Assembly (NCBI GenBank): GCA_029262635.1
Contig: JAJCZA010000002.1
Location: forward strand, 1-64,000
Direction of reading: 5' to 3'
From: Vampirovibrionales bacterium
GTDB taxonomy: Bacteria > Cyanobacteriota > Vampirovibrionia > Vampirovibrionales > Vampirovibrionaceae
DNA: 64,000 nt
The stretch's first letter is position 1; each line of letters opens with the position of its first letter. The notes beneath the pieces are model-generated. The model saw only the letters and a list, made by a program, of their open reading frames with translations, was not told the origin of the DNA and ran no database searches. Position numbers and translations under genes: made by a program. This document shows positions 17,866 through 28,579 of the stretch, piece by piece.

Positions 17866-17992
17866 TCCGCTTTCTGCTTGTTTGAGTTACGATAAGTGCG
17901 GTTATTGCGCAAGCATCTTTTTTTATACCCTCTAGTCTTTTAAATCTGTTAATCTGTTTAAAATTAATTATAAAGAGAAATGACCCTTTTCC

Positions 17993-18418
17993 ATGAGTAG
18001 ACGTTCCATTTTAAAAGCCCTTGCCGCTTTACTTTCTGCCTTTTGGACCGTGATTATCGTATTCCCCATATTCCGTTATTTACAACGGCCAAAAGATGAT
18101 GCACCCCAGATTTCAGAAGTGGAGGTCGGACCTGAGAGCGATATCTTGCCGGGCAGTAGCAAAACATTTAAATACGGGAAAAAGCCCGGATTATTGATCC
18201 GAGATGATAAGGGAGAGCTCCATGCTTTTGAGGCAGTATGCTCACACTTAGCCTGTACGGTTCAACATCGTCCTAAGAAGGGCGATATTTACTGTGCATG
18301 CCATAGCGGGGTTTATGACTTAGCGGGAGGCAATGTTTCTGGTCCTCCTCCCAAACCCTTAACCCCTTTAAAAGTTGCTGTTAACGAAAATGGTCTTGTT
18401 GTTGTATCAAAAGCTTGA
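17993..18418 (+). CDS. qcrA: Rieske iron-sulfur protein of a bc-type complex
   Basis: 141 residues. An N-terminal membrane anchor (residues 8-30) follows an arginine pair (MSRRSILK), suggesting Tat export. Box I is CSHLAC (ligands C83, H85) and box II is CACHSG (ligands C101, H104), with C88 and C103 able to form the stabilising disulfide. It transfers electrons from quinol to cytochrome c on the outer face of the cytoplasmic membrane. It is the first clear gene of the operon and is followed by the cytochrome b gene. Confidence 0.95.
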   Translation: MSRRSILKALAALLSAFWTVIIVFPIFRYLQRPKDDAPQISEVEVGPESDILPGSSKTFKYGKKPGLLIRDDKGELHAFEAVCSHLACTVQHRPKKGDIYCACHSGVYDLAGGNVSGPPPKPLTPLKVAVNENGLVVVSKA

Positions 18419-18461
18419 CAAATTAAGCTTATATGGTTTTCAGAAGGTTTAATCGCTTATT

Positions 18462-20375
18462 ATGTGGTCCCATATCGATAATTGGCTCGAAGAACGATTC
18501 AAAATTTCCATCATTAAGAAAGTACTCGGAAAAAAAGAGGTTCCGCAACATAGCCAGTCGCATTGGTATTATTTTGGTGGGGTTGCCCTCTTCCTCTTTA
18601 TTGTTCAAATTGTAACCGGACTGCTATTACTGGTTTATTACCAGCCTGGAATTGAAAGCTCACACCCCAGTGTTCAATACATTATGGATAAAGTGGAATT
18701 TGGGTGGCTGATCCGTTCCATTCATAGCTGGGCCGCTAACTTGATGGTGCTTGTTGTTTTTGTTCATATGTTTAGCGCCTTTTTCATGAAAGCCTACCGG
18801 GCGCCTCGTGAAATTACCTGGTTAACGGGGTTTGCTATATTCATTTGCACCTTGGGGTTAGGATTTAGTGGTTACTTGCTTCCCTGGGATGAAATTTCTT
18901 TCTTCGCCACCAAGGTGGGGCTTGAAATCACAGGCGCCGCTCCGATTGTTGGCCCATTTATGGCTGACATGCTTCGTGGTGGGGAGTCAATTACTGGAGC
19001 AACGATTAGCCGGTTTTTTGAACTCCATGTGATTCTATTGCCTGCTGCCATTATTGGGTTATTAACCTTGCACTTGATTATGGTTCAGGTTCACGGGATG
19101 AGTAAACCTTACTCGTATGCGAACCGTCCGAAAAAACAACAGAAAACCATTTCCTTTTTTGATGAGTTTTTGTTCCACGATATTATCTTATGGACGATGA
19201 TGATGGGCGTGGTTATCTTCATTGCGTATGCCTTTCCGTGGGGGCTTGGTCCCGAAGCCGATACCTTTGCACCGGCACCAGAAGGGATTAAGCCTGAATG
19301 GTACTTTATGTTTATGTTTCAGATTCTGAAATTCCTTCCCGCCCATATTGGGCCGTTTGAAGGGGAAATTTTTGGTATTCTCATGTTTGGCGTAGGCGCC
19401 TTGCTTTGGGCTTTGGTTCCCTTTTGGGAGCCTATTAATAAGACGACCTCAAAATTGGCGACGGCTTTTGGTATTTTTGCGGTTATCCTGATTGTTTCAA
19501 TGACAACGTGGGGTTATATAGAAAGTCCTGAAGGCTCATTGGTTGAGGGCGAATTGGGAGCAACAGGTGTTTCCGTTGCCAAACAGGATGGTTCGGCTCT
19601 CTTTAAACAGAATTGTTCAGCGTGTCATACGATTGGCGGCGGTGCCTTGGCGGGCCCGGATTTAAAAGGGGTGACGGATAAAGACCAAGAATGGTTAACC
19701 CAATTCATTCTGGATCCTTCTGGGTCAGCTATGCCGGTTATTCCAGGTGTTGATAAACAAAACGTTCAAGCTATATTAGACTATATTGAGATTGAGTCTG
19801 ATCCCGAAAAAGCTGCCGCTGCCGCTGAAGAAGAAAAGTTAGCGGCGACTCAGTCGACAAAAGCTCTTGCCGTTTTAGAGGTGAAGCCTTTTTCTGATGA
19901 AGAGATTGAAAATGGTCGTAAGCTCTTTACCGGAGTTCGTCCTTTGGCCAATGGTGGCCCCTCGTGTATGACCTGCCATTCAATTCGGCAAACCGAAGAG
20001 GCTATTTCGGGCGGGCACTTGGGTAATGACTTAACCCACGTGTATAAGAAGCTGGGCGAACGTAAAGGGTTGGAAGGCTGGCTGGCATCATTGCCTAATG
20101 CGACCATGCAACCCATTTATCAGGCTCAGTCATTAGAAGCCGTTGAAATTACGGCGCTTATTGCCTTTTTTGAAGATACAACGCGTCGTATTGAGGCCGG
20201 TGAACTGCCTAAGCCAACTGGCCTACCCGAAAGTGCTAAATTCATTCTATTTGGCTTGGGTGGTATGGCTCTGGTCTTAGTGTTTTTAGCAATGGTCTAC
20301 CACGGGCGTCTTCGAGGCGTTCGGAAACCCTTGGTTTATGGTAACAATCATGAATCCGATGAAGGAGAACAGTAG
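18462..20375 (+). CDS. qcrB: Cytochrome b6-type quinol oxidase subunit fused to a two-haem cytochrome c
   Basis: 637 residues. The N-terminal part is cytochrome b with haem ligands H88/H102 and H189/H204; the 14-residue gap in the second pair is that of the b6 type. The Qo-site motif PEWY is at 278-281. A membrane segment near 336-350 is followed by two cytochrome c modules with CSACH (385-389) and CMTCH (502-506), joined by an Ala/Glu-rich linker. A last membrane span is near 603-622. Fusion of b6, subunit-IV and di-haem c parts makes a two-gene bc complex with the Rieske protein. The stop is 2 nt before the narG ATG. No separate cytochrome c gene is present. Confidence 0.92.
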   Translation: MWSHIDNWLEERFKISIIKKVLGKKEVPQHSQSHWYYFGGVALFLFIVQIVTGLLLLVYYQPGIESSHPSVQYIMDKVEFGWLIRSIHSWAANLMVLVVFVHMFSAFFMKAYRAPREITWLTGFAIFICTLGLGFSGYLLPWDEISFFATKVGLEITGAAPIVGPFMADMLRGGESITGATISRFFELHVILLPAAIIGLLTLHLIMVQVHGMSKPYSYANRPKKQQKTISFFDEFLFHDIILWTMMMGVVIFIAYAFPWGLGPEADTFAPAPEGIKPEWYFMFMFQILKFLPAHIGPFEGEIFGILMFGVGALLWALVPFWEPINKTTSKLATAFGIFAVILIVSMTTWGYIESPEGSLVEGELGATGVSVAKQDGSALFKQNCSACHTIGGGALAGPDLKGVTDKDQEWLTQFILDPSGSAMPVIPGVDKQNVQAILDYIEIESDPEKAAAAAEEEKLAATQSTKALAVLEVKPFSDEEIENGRKLFTGVRPLANGGPSCMTCHSIRQTEEAISGGHLGNDLTHVYKKLGERKGLEGWLASLPNATMQPIYQAQSLEAVEITALIAFFEDTTRRIEAGELPKPTGLPESAKFILFGLGGMALVLVFLAMVYHGRLRGVRKPLVYGNNHESDEGEQ

Positions 20376-20377
20376 TA

Positions 20378-23300
20378 ATGGTAAAAAATAAAAATCCATG
20401 GATTCAGGATGAGGTTAAACCGGAACTCCGCCAGTGGGAAGATTTTTATCGAGATCGTTGGCAACACGATAAGGTGGTTCGTAGTACCCATGGGGTGAAC
20501 TGCACGGGTAGTTGCACTTGGAATATTTATGTGAAAAATGGTATTGTAACGTGGGAAATGCAAGGGACGGATTACCCTTCGATGGGAGAGAAACTGCCTC
20601 CTTATGAGCCACGGGGTTGTCAGCGAGGCATCTCATTTTCTTGGTATATGTATAGTCCCATTCGAGTGAAATACCCTTATATTCGAGGGGTGTTGCTCGA
20701 TCTTTGGAAGGCGGCCAAAGCGAAACATCCGGATCCGGTTGATGCGTGGCAATCCATGGTTTCTGACCCAGAAGCTCGGAAGCAGTGGCAACGAGCCCGA
20801 GGAAAAGGTGGGTTACGTCGGACTCAGTGGGATACGGTTCTTGAAATCATGGCGGCGGCTAATGTGCATACCATTAAAAAACATGGCCCAGATCGAATTG
20901 CAGGCTTCTCACCCATTCCGGCGATGTCAATGGTTAGTTATGCTTCAGGTTCCCGGATGATGCAATTAATGGGAGGCTCTTCACTGTCGTTTTACGACTG
21001 GTATTGTGATCTACCGAATGCGTCTCCTGAAACCTGGGGAGAACAAACCGATGTGGCTGAGTCTGCAGATTGGTTTAATGCCAAATTTATTGCGGCGGTG
21101 GGATCCAATGTGGGCATGACCCGGACACCGGATTGTCATTTCGCGGCGGAAGCACGGACCAATGGGTCTAAGCTGACCGTTTTTTCACCGGATTTTAATA
21201 TGACTGCAAAATTTGCGGACGATTGGTTTGCGATTAATGCGGGTCAGGATGGCGCATGGTGGATGGCTGCAAACCATGTCATTCTCAGCGAATTTCACCA
21301 TAAAAAACAGGTTCCCTATTTTATTGATTACGCAAAACGCTATACGGATTCGCCTTATCTCGTAGAATTAACCGAAGGTGAAAATGGGGCGTTTGAAGCG
21401 GGGCAGCTTTTACGAGCCAATCGCCTTCAACCCTATCAGGAGACGGAAAAAGGAGATTGGAAATTCCTGATGTGGGACGAGCTTGAGAACAAGCCAAAAA
21501 TGCCCATGGGGAGTATGGGGTTCCGCTGGGGGAGTGAAAAAGGGAAGTGGAATCTTGAGTTAAAAGACGGGGCCGATCATTCGGAAATTAACCCGGAACT
21601 CACGTTCTTAAATCAGAATGATGGAACGGTTTCGGTCCGACTGGATAATTTCAGCGAAGAGGTGGATATCCACCGAAGTGTACCCATCCGTCATGTTGAG
21701 GGTGCTGATGGTAATAAAGTCACGGTTGCTACTATTTACGATGTTTTGATGGCCCAATATGGTGTTAATAGAGGTTTAGAGGGGGATTATCCTTCGGATT
21801 ACAACGATTCCAATGCCCCTTATACCCCTGCGTGGTCTGAAAAATATACCGGGGTCAGTCGAAAAGACTTGATTCGATTTGCCCGTGAATGGGCCACAAC
21901 CGCTGAACATTCCAAAGGAAAATGCACCATTATTATTGGTGCCGGTATTAATCATTGGTATCATGCGAACCTGATGTATCGAGCCGGAATTCATGCGTTG
22001 ATGTTTTGTGGTTGTGTGGGCGTCAATGGTGGTGGGTTGGCTCATTATGTAGGGCAGGAAAAACTGGCGCCTATGGAGTCATGGTCTTCTATTGCTATGG
22101 CCAAAGACTGGCATGGTCCATCGCGCTTACAAAACGCTCCCAGCTGGCACTACGTTAACAGTGATCAATGGCGTTATGAAAAAGACTTTACCGACTATAC
22201 GACGGTTCCTGCCAAGCAACGTAGTGCATCCTTTGCTCAAGGGCATACGATGGATACCCAAATTCGTGCGGTGCGTAACGGTTGGTTGCCTTTTTATCCC
22301 CAGTTTAATAAAAATCCAATAGATTTGGTTAAAGAGGCTGAATCCTCCGGTGCGACTGACTCAAAAGATATTGTAACCCATGTGGTTGAGCAGTTAAAAA
22401 GCAAAAAGCTCAAGTTTTCGGTTGAAGATCCTGATGCACCTGAAAACTGGCCTCGAGTTTGGTACATTTGGCGCGGAAACGCCTTAATGTCTAGTGCTAA
22501 AGGGCATGAATACTTTTTAAAACACTATTTAGGTACCCATCACAATGCCATTGCGGATGAGAGCCTGGCTAAAGATTCTGTAAAAGACGTGGTTTGGCAT
22601 GACAAGGCCCCTGAGGGGAAACTGGATCTCGTGGTGGATCTGAATTTCCGAATGGACACGTCAGCTTTGTACTCTGATATTATTCTGCCTGCGGCAACTT
22701 GGTACGAAAAAAACGATCTTAATTCGACGGATATGCACAGCTTTATTCATCCGTTGACTGAAGCCGTTAAGCCTTGCTGGGAATCTAAAAGTGACTGGCA
22801 GATTTTTAAAGAAATCGCCAAAAAATTCTCAGAATTGGCGGAAGTTCATTTGCCCGAACCGGTGAAAGATATTGTGGCTGTCCCCTTGTCCCATGATTCA
22901 CCGGCTGAAATCGCGCAAACAGAAATGAAAGACTGGATTCATGGTGAGGTGGAAGCTATTCCGGGAAAAACTATGCCCAACTTTGTCGTGATTGAACGAA
23001 ACTATAAAGACCTTTACAAACGTTTTATTTCTTATGGTCGGTCGGTTCGAGAGAAAGGGCTTGGGGCTCATGGAACGAGCTACGCCATCGATGACTTTTA
23101 TGATGAACTGGTTGAAAGCCGTCGAACCGAAACTTGGGAGGGAACAACCTATCCTTCCCTGAGCGATGACGTTGATGTTTGTGACACGATTTTACGCCTT
23201 GCTACCACCACTAACGGGGAGTTGGCTTATCGTTCCTATAAAAATATGGAAGAAAAGGTCGGACGGCCGTTGGCTCATCTGGCGGAAAAAAACCGGGATC

Positions 23301-24043
23301 GGCGTTTAGACTTTAAAGACCTGCAAGGGCGCCCTCAAAGGTTGATTAATAGCCCGATGTGGTCAGGGCAAATTGAGGAAGGCCGAGCCTATGCGCCATT
23401 TACCTATAACGTGGAAAACATGGTGCCATGGCGAACTCTGACAGGTCGGCAACACTTTTATCTGGATCATCAGGCCTATATTGATTTTGGCGAACACTTG
23501 CCAACTTATAAGGCCAAGCCTCAACCCAAGGTCTTTTCTGATCTCATGTTCAGTGAAAGCAAGGAAGGGGGCAAGGCTGACACGAAAACCTTGATGCTTA
23601 ATTACATTACGCCCCATGGTAAGTGGTCCATTCACTCGACTTACGGCGATACGGAACGAATGCTGACCATGTCTCGAGGCGGAGAGCCTCTTTGGATTAA
23701 TGATAAGGATGCTGAAGCCATTGGTCTGGTGGATAATGATTGGGTGGAAGTGAATAATGACCATGGCGTCGTTGTCACTCGGGTTAATGTAACGGCTCGA
23801 TTACCCCGAGGCATTTGTTTTATTTACCATTCCCCTGAGCGAACCATCGGCGTTCCTAAATCACCCTTGCGAGGAAATAAACGGGCCGGAGGGCATAACA
23901 GTTTAACGCGCGTTCGCTTAAAACCTAATTTAATGATTGGCGGCTACGGCCAATTCACCTATCACTTTAACTATTGGGGCCCAACTGGCGGGAATCGGGA
24001 TACTCATGTGTTGGTCAGGAAACTGAATAAAGTCGATTGGTAA
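20378..24043 (+). CDS. narG: Respiratory nitrate reductase catalytic subunit NarG
   Basis: 1,221 residues, normal NarG length. It reduces nitrate to nitrite at Mo-bis-MGD. The FS0 cluster ligands are H38, C42, C46 and C81 ([12 protein letters not shown]), and the molybdenum ligand is D211 in [20 protein letters not shown]. No Tat signal precedes residue 38, so the active site should face the cytoplasm, as in enterobacterial NarG; the NarK carriers downstream fit this. GAAGGAG lies about 10 nt before the ATG. The gene follows the bc complex directly and is followed by narH. Confidence 0.97.
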   Translation: MVKNKNPWIQDEVKPELRQWEDFYRDRWQHDKVVRSTHGVNCTGSCTWNIYVKNGIVTWEMQGTDYPSMGEKLPPYEPRGCQRGISFSWYMYSPIRVKYPYIRGVLLDLWKAAKAKHPDPVDAWQSMVSDPEARKQWQRARGKGGLRRTQWDTVLEIMAAANVHTIKKHGPDRIAGFSPIPAMSMVSYASGSRMMQLMGGSSLSFYDWYCDLPNASPETWGEQTDVAESADWFNAKFIAAVGSNVGMTRTPDCHFAAEARTNGSKLTVFSPDFNMTAKFADDWFAINAGQDGAWWMAANHVILSEFHHKKQVPYFIDYAKRYTDSPYLVELTEGENGAFEAGQLLRANRLQPYQETEKGDWKFLMWDELENKPKMPMGSMGFRWGSEKGKWNLELKDGADHSEINPELTFLNQNDGTVSVRLDNFSEEVDIHRSVPIRHVEGADGNKVTVATIYDVLMAQYGVNRGLEGDYPSDYNDSNAPYTPAWSEKYTGVSRKDLIRFAREWATTAEHSKGKCTIIIGAGINHWYHANLMYRAGIHALMFCGCVGVNGGGLAHYVGQEKLAPMESWSSIAMAKDWHGPSRLQNAPSWHYVNSDQWRYEKDFTDYTTVPAKQRSASFAQGHTMDTQIRAVRNGWLPFYPQFNKNPIDLVKEAESSGATDSKDIVTHVVEQLKSKKLKFSVEDPDAPENWPRVWYIWRGNALMSSAKGHEYFLKHYLGTHHNAIADESLAKDSVKDVVWHDKAPEGKLDLVVDLNFRMDTSALYSDIILPAATWYEKNDLNSTDMHSFIHPLTEAVKPCWESKSDWQIFKEIAKKFSELAEVHLPEPVKDIVAVPLSHDSPAEIAQTEMKDWIHGEVEAIPGKTMPNFVVIERNYKDLYKRFISYGRSVREKGLGAHGTSYAIDDFYDELVESRRTETWEGTTYPSLSDDVDVCDTILRLATTTNGELAYRSYKNMEEKVGRPLAHLAEKNRDRRLDFKDLQGRPQRLINSPMWSGQIEEGRAYAPFTYNVENMVPWRTLTGRQHFYLDHQAYIDFGEHLPTYKAKPQPKVFSDLMFSESKEGGKADTKTLMLNYITPHGKWSIHSTYGDTERMLTMSRGGEPLWINDKDAEAIGLVDNDWVEVNNDHGVVVTRVNVTARLPRGICFIYHSPERTIGVPKSPLRGNKRAGGHNSLTRVRLKPNLMIGGYGQFTYHFNYWGPTGGNRDTHVLVRKLNKVDW

Positions 24044-24099
24044 TACCATAGGGTGCTAAAAGAATCACTTTAATAACAAACGAAAGGTTTTAAATTCTC

Positions 24100-25596
24100 A
24101 TGGATGTCAGAATGCAAATCGCAATGGTGTTTCACTTGGATAAGTGTATTGGATGCCACACCTGCAGTATTGCCTGTAAGAATCTCTGGACCGATCGTAA
24201 AGGGGCCGAGTACATGTACTGGAATAACGTGGAAACAAAGCCCGGTACCGGTTACCCAACCCAGTGGGAAGATCAGGAAAAGTACAAAGGGGGTTGGGAG
24301 CGAACTGAAGACGGTAAACTTAAATTGAAATCTCAAACCAAGGGTAGCCTGATCCGTAATATTTTTCACCATCCTTCTCAACCCAGCATGGACGACTACT
24401 ATGAGCCATTTACCTATGACTATGACGAACTTTTCAACGCGCCTGCGGGCAATGATCAGCCGACAGCACGGGCTGTATCCAAAGTAACGGGTCAGTACAT
24501 GGACAAAATAGATGCAGGACCCAACTGGGACGATGATTTGGGCGGCTCTCCCATTTATGCCGAGAATGACCCCAACCTAGACCATATGACTGAAGAACAA
24601 AAAGCCCAGTTGTTTGCGGTTGAAAAATTGGTGATGATGTATTTCCCCCGGATCTGCAATCATTGTCTGAATCCGTCCTGTGTGGCCTCTTGCCCTTCAG
24701 GCGCTCTATATAAGCGAGGGGAAGACGGTATTGTTCTTGTGAATCAGGATGTTTGCCGGGGATGGCGCTCCTGTGTTTCTGCCTGCCCTTACAAGAAAAT
24801 TTATTACAATTGGAATACGGGCAAGTCAGAGAAATGTATTCTGTGTTACCCTCGTCTTGAAACCGGTCAAGCACCAGCCTGTTTCCATTCGTGTGTGGGT
24901 CGGATTCGTTATTTAGGGCCTATTCTTTATGATGCGGATCAAATTGAAGCGGCTGCCAGTGTTGAAGACAAGGACTTGGTTGAAGCCCACCGCAATATTG
25001 TATTAGACCCAAACGATCCAAAAGTATTAGAGGGCGCACGGGCTAATGGTATTCAGGAAGATGTTATTAAAGCGGCGCAAAACTCTCCGGTTTATAAATT
25101 TGTAAAAGTCTGGAAGCTGGCGCTACCCCCTCATATTGAATACCGTACGCTTCCAATGCTTTTCTACGTGCCGCCTTTGTCGCCGGTGCAGTCGAGCAAG
25201 GATAGTGAGGGCGATGCGCTTTCAGCGGTTTCTGATAATTTGTTTCATGATGTAGAAGAATCTCGCTTGCCGCTCAAGTTTTTAGCAAACTTATTTGGTG
25301 CCGGCAGTGATACGGAAGTGATTTACGCTCTGAAAAAACAAAAAGCGGTTCGGATGCACCGCCGCTTACAAACCGTGGGCGATGTGGATGCCGCTTTGGT
25401 TGAACGGATGCTAAAAGAAGCGGATTGTACGCCGGAAGAAGCGGATGATATTTTTTATTTAACGGCCATGTGTACGTTTGATGATCGGTTTGTGATTCCG
25501 CCCATGCACCGTGAAGAAGCCATTGAAATGCTGAAAGAGCCTTGGGAACAAAAGGGAACAGCCGGATTTAGCTTTGTTGGCGTAGGGAGCGATTAA
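24100..25596 (+). CDS. narH: Nitrate reductase iron-sulfur subunit NarH
   Basis: 498 residues. Four ferredoxin-like cysteine groups are seen: CIGCHTCSIAC (C16-C26), CNHCLNPSCVASC (C186-C198), CRGWRSCVSAC (C219-C229) and CILC with CFHSC (C246-C265). Trp in place of the second Cys in CRGWRSC is the NarH hallmark of the [3Fe-4S] cluster. NarH carries electrons from NarI to NarG on the cytoplasmic side. It starts at ATG 24100, 56 nt after narG, and its stop abuts the narJ ATG. Confidence 0.97.
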   Translation: MDVRMQIAMVFHLDKCIGCHTCSIACKNLWTDRKGAEYMYWNNVETKPGTGYPTQWEDQEKYKGGWERTEDGKLKLKSQTKGSLIRNIFHHPSQPSMDDYYEPFTYDYDELFNAPAGNDQPTARAVSKVTGQYMDKIDAGPNWDDDLGGSPIYAENDPNLDHMTEEQKAQLFAVEKLVMMYFPRICNHCLNPSCVASCPSGALYKRGEDGIVLVNQDVCRGWRSCVSACPYKKIYYNWNTGKSEKCILCYPRLETGQAPACFHSCVGRIRYLGPILYDADQIEAAASVEDKDLVEAHRNIVLDPNDPKVLEGARANGIQEDVIKAAQNSPVYKFVKVWKLALPPHIEYRTLPMLFYVPPLSPVQSSKDSEGDALSAVSDNLFHDVEESRLPLKFLANLFGAGSDTEVIYALKKQKAVRMHRRLQTVGDVDAALVERMLKEADCTPEEADDIFYLTAMCTFDDRFVIPPMHREEAIEMLKEPWEQKGTAGFSFVGVGSD

Positions 25597-26166
25597 ATGG
25601 CCACGCTTTCGAAAAATGCTCAGATCATGGACGCTTTAGCCGAGCTATTGGAATACCCTGATGATTCTCTGCCAAAAAAACTGGAGGCCTGTATCAGTCT
25701 TCTGAAAACCGATGAGAAAATCAAAAAAGCGGCGGACCATTTAACCTTGTTTCAGGATTATGCTCAAGCAAACCCGGCCCAATCTTTGGAAGAAGCCTTT
25801 ACTCAGGCTTTTGACTTTAATAAAGAGGCGGCTCTGGAAGTGGGGTGGCACTTATACGGCGAAGATTATGCCCGAGGCGATTTTCTGGTCAAGATGCGAG
25901 ATTTGCTTCGTCAGGGAGGTGTGGAGGAAAAACAGGAATTACCCGATCACTTAACTTATGTCTTATCCGTTGTGGGACGTATGGACAAAGAAAGTAGCAC
26001 GGCATTCGCCTCCATGTATTTGATGTCTGCTTTAAATAAAATGTTAAAGGGGATTGAAAAAAAAGAAGGCCCTTATCAACATGTGTTAAAAGCGATCCAT
26101 TTTGTTGTGCTTGAAAATTATGCCGATCCACTTCAGATTCCAGGAGAAACACGTTATGAATCTTGA
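25597..26166 (+). CDS. narJ: Nitrate reductase assembly chaperone NarJ
   Basis: 189 residues, helical. NarJ binds apo-NarGH and helps insert Moco and FS0; it is not part of the final enzyme. It opens with LAELLEYPDDSLPKKLEACI and has HLTYVLSVVGRMDKESS, both typical of the TorD/NarJ family. It follows the narH stop with no gap and overlaps the narI start by 11 nt, giving the canonical narGHJI order. Confidence 0.9.
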   Translation: MATLSKNAQIMDALAELLEYPDDSLPKKLEACISLLKTDEKIKKAADHLTLFQDYAQANPAQSLEEAFTQAFDFNKEAALEVGWHLYGEDYARGDFLVKMRDLLRQGGVEEKQELPDHLTYVLSVVGRMDKESSTAFASMYLMSALNKMLKGIEKKEGPYQHVLKAIHFVVLENYADPLQIPGETRYES

Positions 26167-26845
26167 TCTCTTCCTTTTTGCAATTTTTCCCTATCTTGCC
26201 ATGGCGATCTTTTTCATTGAGACCATTCGCCGCTACTATATGCAGATGTATTCTTATACCAGTTTATCTTCTCAGTTTTTGGAGAGTAAAAAGCACTTTT
26301 GGGGCATTATGTCGTTTCACTACGGTATTATTGGGACACTCTCAGGCCACGTACTCGCTTTTCTCATCCCTCGTGAAATTCTGTGGTGGAACAGTTACCC
26401 GGTTCGTCTGTATGTTTTAGAGCTAACAGCGCTGGTGTTTGGTTCGTTGGCATTATTTGGTATTTGCTCTATTCTTTATCGTCGTTTAAATACAACGCGG
26501 GTTAATGCCGTCACGACCTCGATGGACTGGGTTGTTTATGCCTTTTTAATTTTAATGATCTCATCGGGCGTCTATGTGGCGGTGTTTCATGGGTGGGGCA
26601 CATCATGGTTTGCTGCCTCGGTCACTCCTTACCTTTGGTCGTTAATTAAATTTACGCCTCAGATTGATTATGTGGTTCATTTACCCGTGGCTTTTAAAGT
26701 TCATATGCTCAGTGCCTTTTTACTGATTGCCGTATTCCCGTTTACCAAATTGGTCCATGTACTGGTTATTCCCAACCAATACATGTTTCGAAAACGACAA
26801 GTCGTTCGTTGGTATAAGGATCGCTCGGTACAAGAAGAACATTAG
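26156..26845 (+). CDS. narI: Nitrate reductase cytochrome b subunit NarI
   Basis: 229 residues with five hydrophobic spans. NarI oxidises quinol at the membrane and passes electrons through two b haems to NarH. His residues are seen in SFHYGIIGTLSGHVLAFLIP and VHLPVAFKVHMLSAFLLIA, as expected for haem ligation. The frame is open from 26102, but ATG 26156 with AGGAG 9 nt upstream gives the family-length N-terminus MNLDLFLFAIFPYLAMAIF. A 145-nt gap separates it from narK1. Confidence 0.94.
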   Translation: MNLDLFLFAIFPYLAMAIFFIETIRRYYMQMYSYTSLSSQFLESKKHFWGIMSFHYGIIGTLSGHVLAFLIPREILWWNSYPVRLYVLELTALVFGSLALFGICSILYRRLNTTRVNAVTTSMDWVVYAFLILMISSGVYVAVFHGWGTSWFAASVTPYLWSLIKFTPQIDYVVHLPVAFKVHMLSAFLLIAVFPFTKLVHVLVIPNQYMFRKRQVVRWYKDRSVQEEH

Positions 26846-26990
26846 GCCGAAAGGGTATTAGCTGATTGGGTGATGCGGTCTCATAACAGTATCGAGTAGT
26901 TTATAAGTGCCGATACTTCGTGTCTCTTAAACACAAAGTGTTGTAAGGTAAGTTTTAGGATTGAATTTAATTTAGAAAAAGGGGAAGGAA

Positions 26991-28514
26991 ATGACAACCG
27001 AAAAGAGCCAGGCCATGTCTGTTTTGGTAATGAATACCATTGCATTTTGTGTCTGTTTTGCCTGTTGGATGATGTATGGTGTGTTGATCACCTTTTTAGT
27101 GGATAATGGCGTTTTTAGTTGGGATAAAGCTCAAATGGGCTGGTTAATCGGGACACCTGTCCTGACCGGTGCGATTACCCGACTTCCGATGGGTATTTTA
27201 ACGGACAAATATGGTGGTCGGATTGTTTATGCGATCCTGATGCTGGTTTCCGCAGCCGCCATGTATATGGTGAGCTTTTGCAACAGCTATGAACAGTTCC
27301 TGATCGCAGGACTCGGATTCGGACTCTGTGGTGCCTCATTCGCTGTGGGCATTGCTTATACATCGGTCTGGTTCTCTAAGGAACGTCAGGGAACTGCATT
27401 AGGTATCTTTGGTGCAGGTAATGCCGGTGCTGCGTTAACCAGTTTAGGCGCACCTCACCTCTTGATGTATCTAACCCAAAATGCGACCTATCTGGATGGC
27501 TGGCGCATGTTGCCCAAAGTGTATGCGGTGTCTCTTCTCGTTATGACGGTTCTTTTCTGGCTCCTTACTCATCATCGGGTTGTTGAACATGGCAGAGGGT
27601 TTACCATGGCTCAACGCCTACAGCCCTTAAAAGATATTCGAGTTTGGCGATTTGGCCTGTATTACTTCTTTGTTTTTGGTGGTTTTGTGGCGCTGGCTCA
27701 ATGGCTTGTTCCTTACTTCGTTAATGTGTATGCTATGTCTTTAGCAACGGCTGGTATGATGGCTTCTATTTTTAGCTTGCCTTCCGGTGTTATTCGAGCA
27801 ATGGGCGGCTGGATGTCAGATGTTTGGGGCGCTCGTTCGGTCATGTACTGGATTTTGGGGGTCTGCCTTTTAAGCTGTGTTTTGCTGTCAGTTCCCCGGA
27901 TGGATATTGAGTCACCTGGACAGGGCGTTATGGCTGCAAAAGCCGGTGTGGTCACAGCTGTTTCGGCTGAACGAATTGTTGTTGACGAAAAGGCGTATTC
28001 CTTAAAAGAACATAAAAGCGATGACATTATGTCCATTGCCAAAGACCATGAGGAAATGATTGTTTGGCCCACTTTTTCATTTTGGCAGGAGCCGGTTGTT
28101 CAGATTGGCGATCAAGTGACCAAGAAACAATTGCTGGCACGTGGTGTCACGCATATCTTTTTTCAAGCTAATGTTTGGATTTTCATGTTTCTTGTGTTCA
28201 TTATTGGTGTTGCGACCGGTATTGGTAAAGCGGCTGTCTATAAACACATTCCAGACTACTTCCCTAAAGATGTGGGGGTCGTTGGCGGTATTGTGGGCGT
28301 ATTAGGCGGTTTGGGCGGATTTGTCGGCCCCATTGTTTTTGGCCAAATGCTAAAAGCAACGGGTATCTGGACGACAGCCTGGATGGTTTTGGCCTTACTA
28401 ATTCTCGTTTGCCTTATCTGGATGCATTGGACCATTACTCATATGATGAGAGAAAAAGCTCCGGTCCTGATGCGTCAAATGGAAGATAAACTGAATGAAG
28501 AAGTCAAGGTGTAA
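26991..28514 (+). CDS. narK1: NarK1 nitrate/nitrite major-facilitator carrier with inserted barrel-sandwich-like domain
   Basis: 507 residues, MFS topology with 12 predicted spans and the nitrate signature GNAGAALTSLGAP near residue 143. NarK1-type carriers usually import nitrate with protons. Odd feature: residues about 303-390, between the eighth and ninth spans, form a soluble insert (AKAGVVTAVSAERIVVDE, VVQIGDQVTKKQLLARGVTH) that looks like a biotinyl/lipoyl or HlyD-like hairpin. Insert function is unknown. GGGGAAGG lies before ATG 26991. It is paired with a second NarK, as in Thermus and some denitrifiers. Confidence 0.9.
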   Translation: MTTEKSQAMSVLVMNTIAFCVCFACWMMYGVLITFLVDNGVFSWDKAQMGWLIGTPVLTGAITRLPMGILTDKYGGRIVYAILMLVSAAAMYMVSFCNSYEQFLIAGLGFGLCGASFAVGIAYTSVWFSKERQGTALGIFGAGNAGAALTSLGAPHLLMYLTQNATYLDGWRMLPKVYAVSLLVMTVLFWLLTHHRVVEHGRGFTMAQRLQPLKDIRVWRFGLYYFFVFGGFVALAQWLVPYFVNVYAMSLATAGMMASIFSLPSGVIRAMGGWMSDVWGARSVMYWILGVCLLSCVLLSVPRMDIESPGQGVMAAKAGVVTAVSAERIVVDEKAYSLKEHKSDDIMSIAKDHEEMIVWPTFSFWQEPVVQIGDQVTKKQLLARGVTHIFFQANVWIFMFLVFIIGVATGIGKAAVYKHIPDYFPKDVGVVGGIVGVLGGLGGFVGPIVFGQMLKATGIWTTAWMVLALLILVCLIWMHWTITHMMREKAPVLMRQMEDKLNEEVKV

Positions 28515-28579
28515 GAAAGCAAAAAGAGTAAATGAAGCGATAGCCGCTTCCGTTTAATAAACAAAGGAGACTTTTATCC

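Noticed and set aside
24434-24874. 146-codon minus frame under narH, and other long antisense frames under nar, fliK and prkA genes
   Set aside because: They are codon-bias shadows of unambiguous conserved genes.
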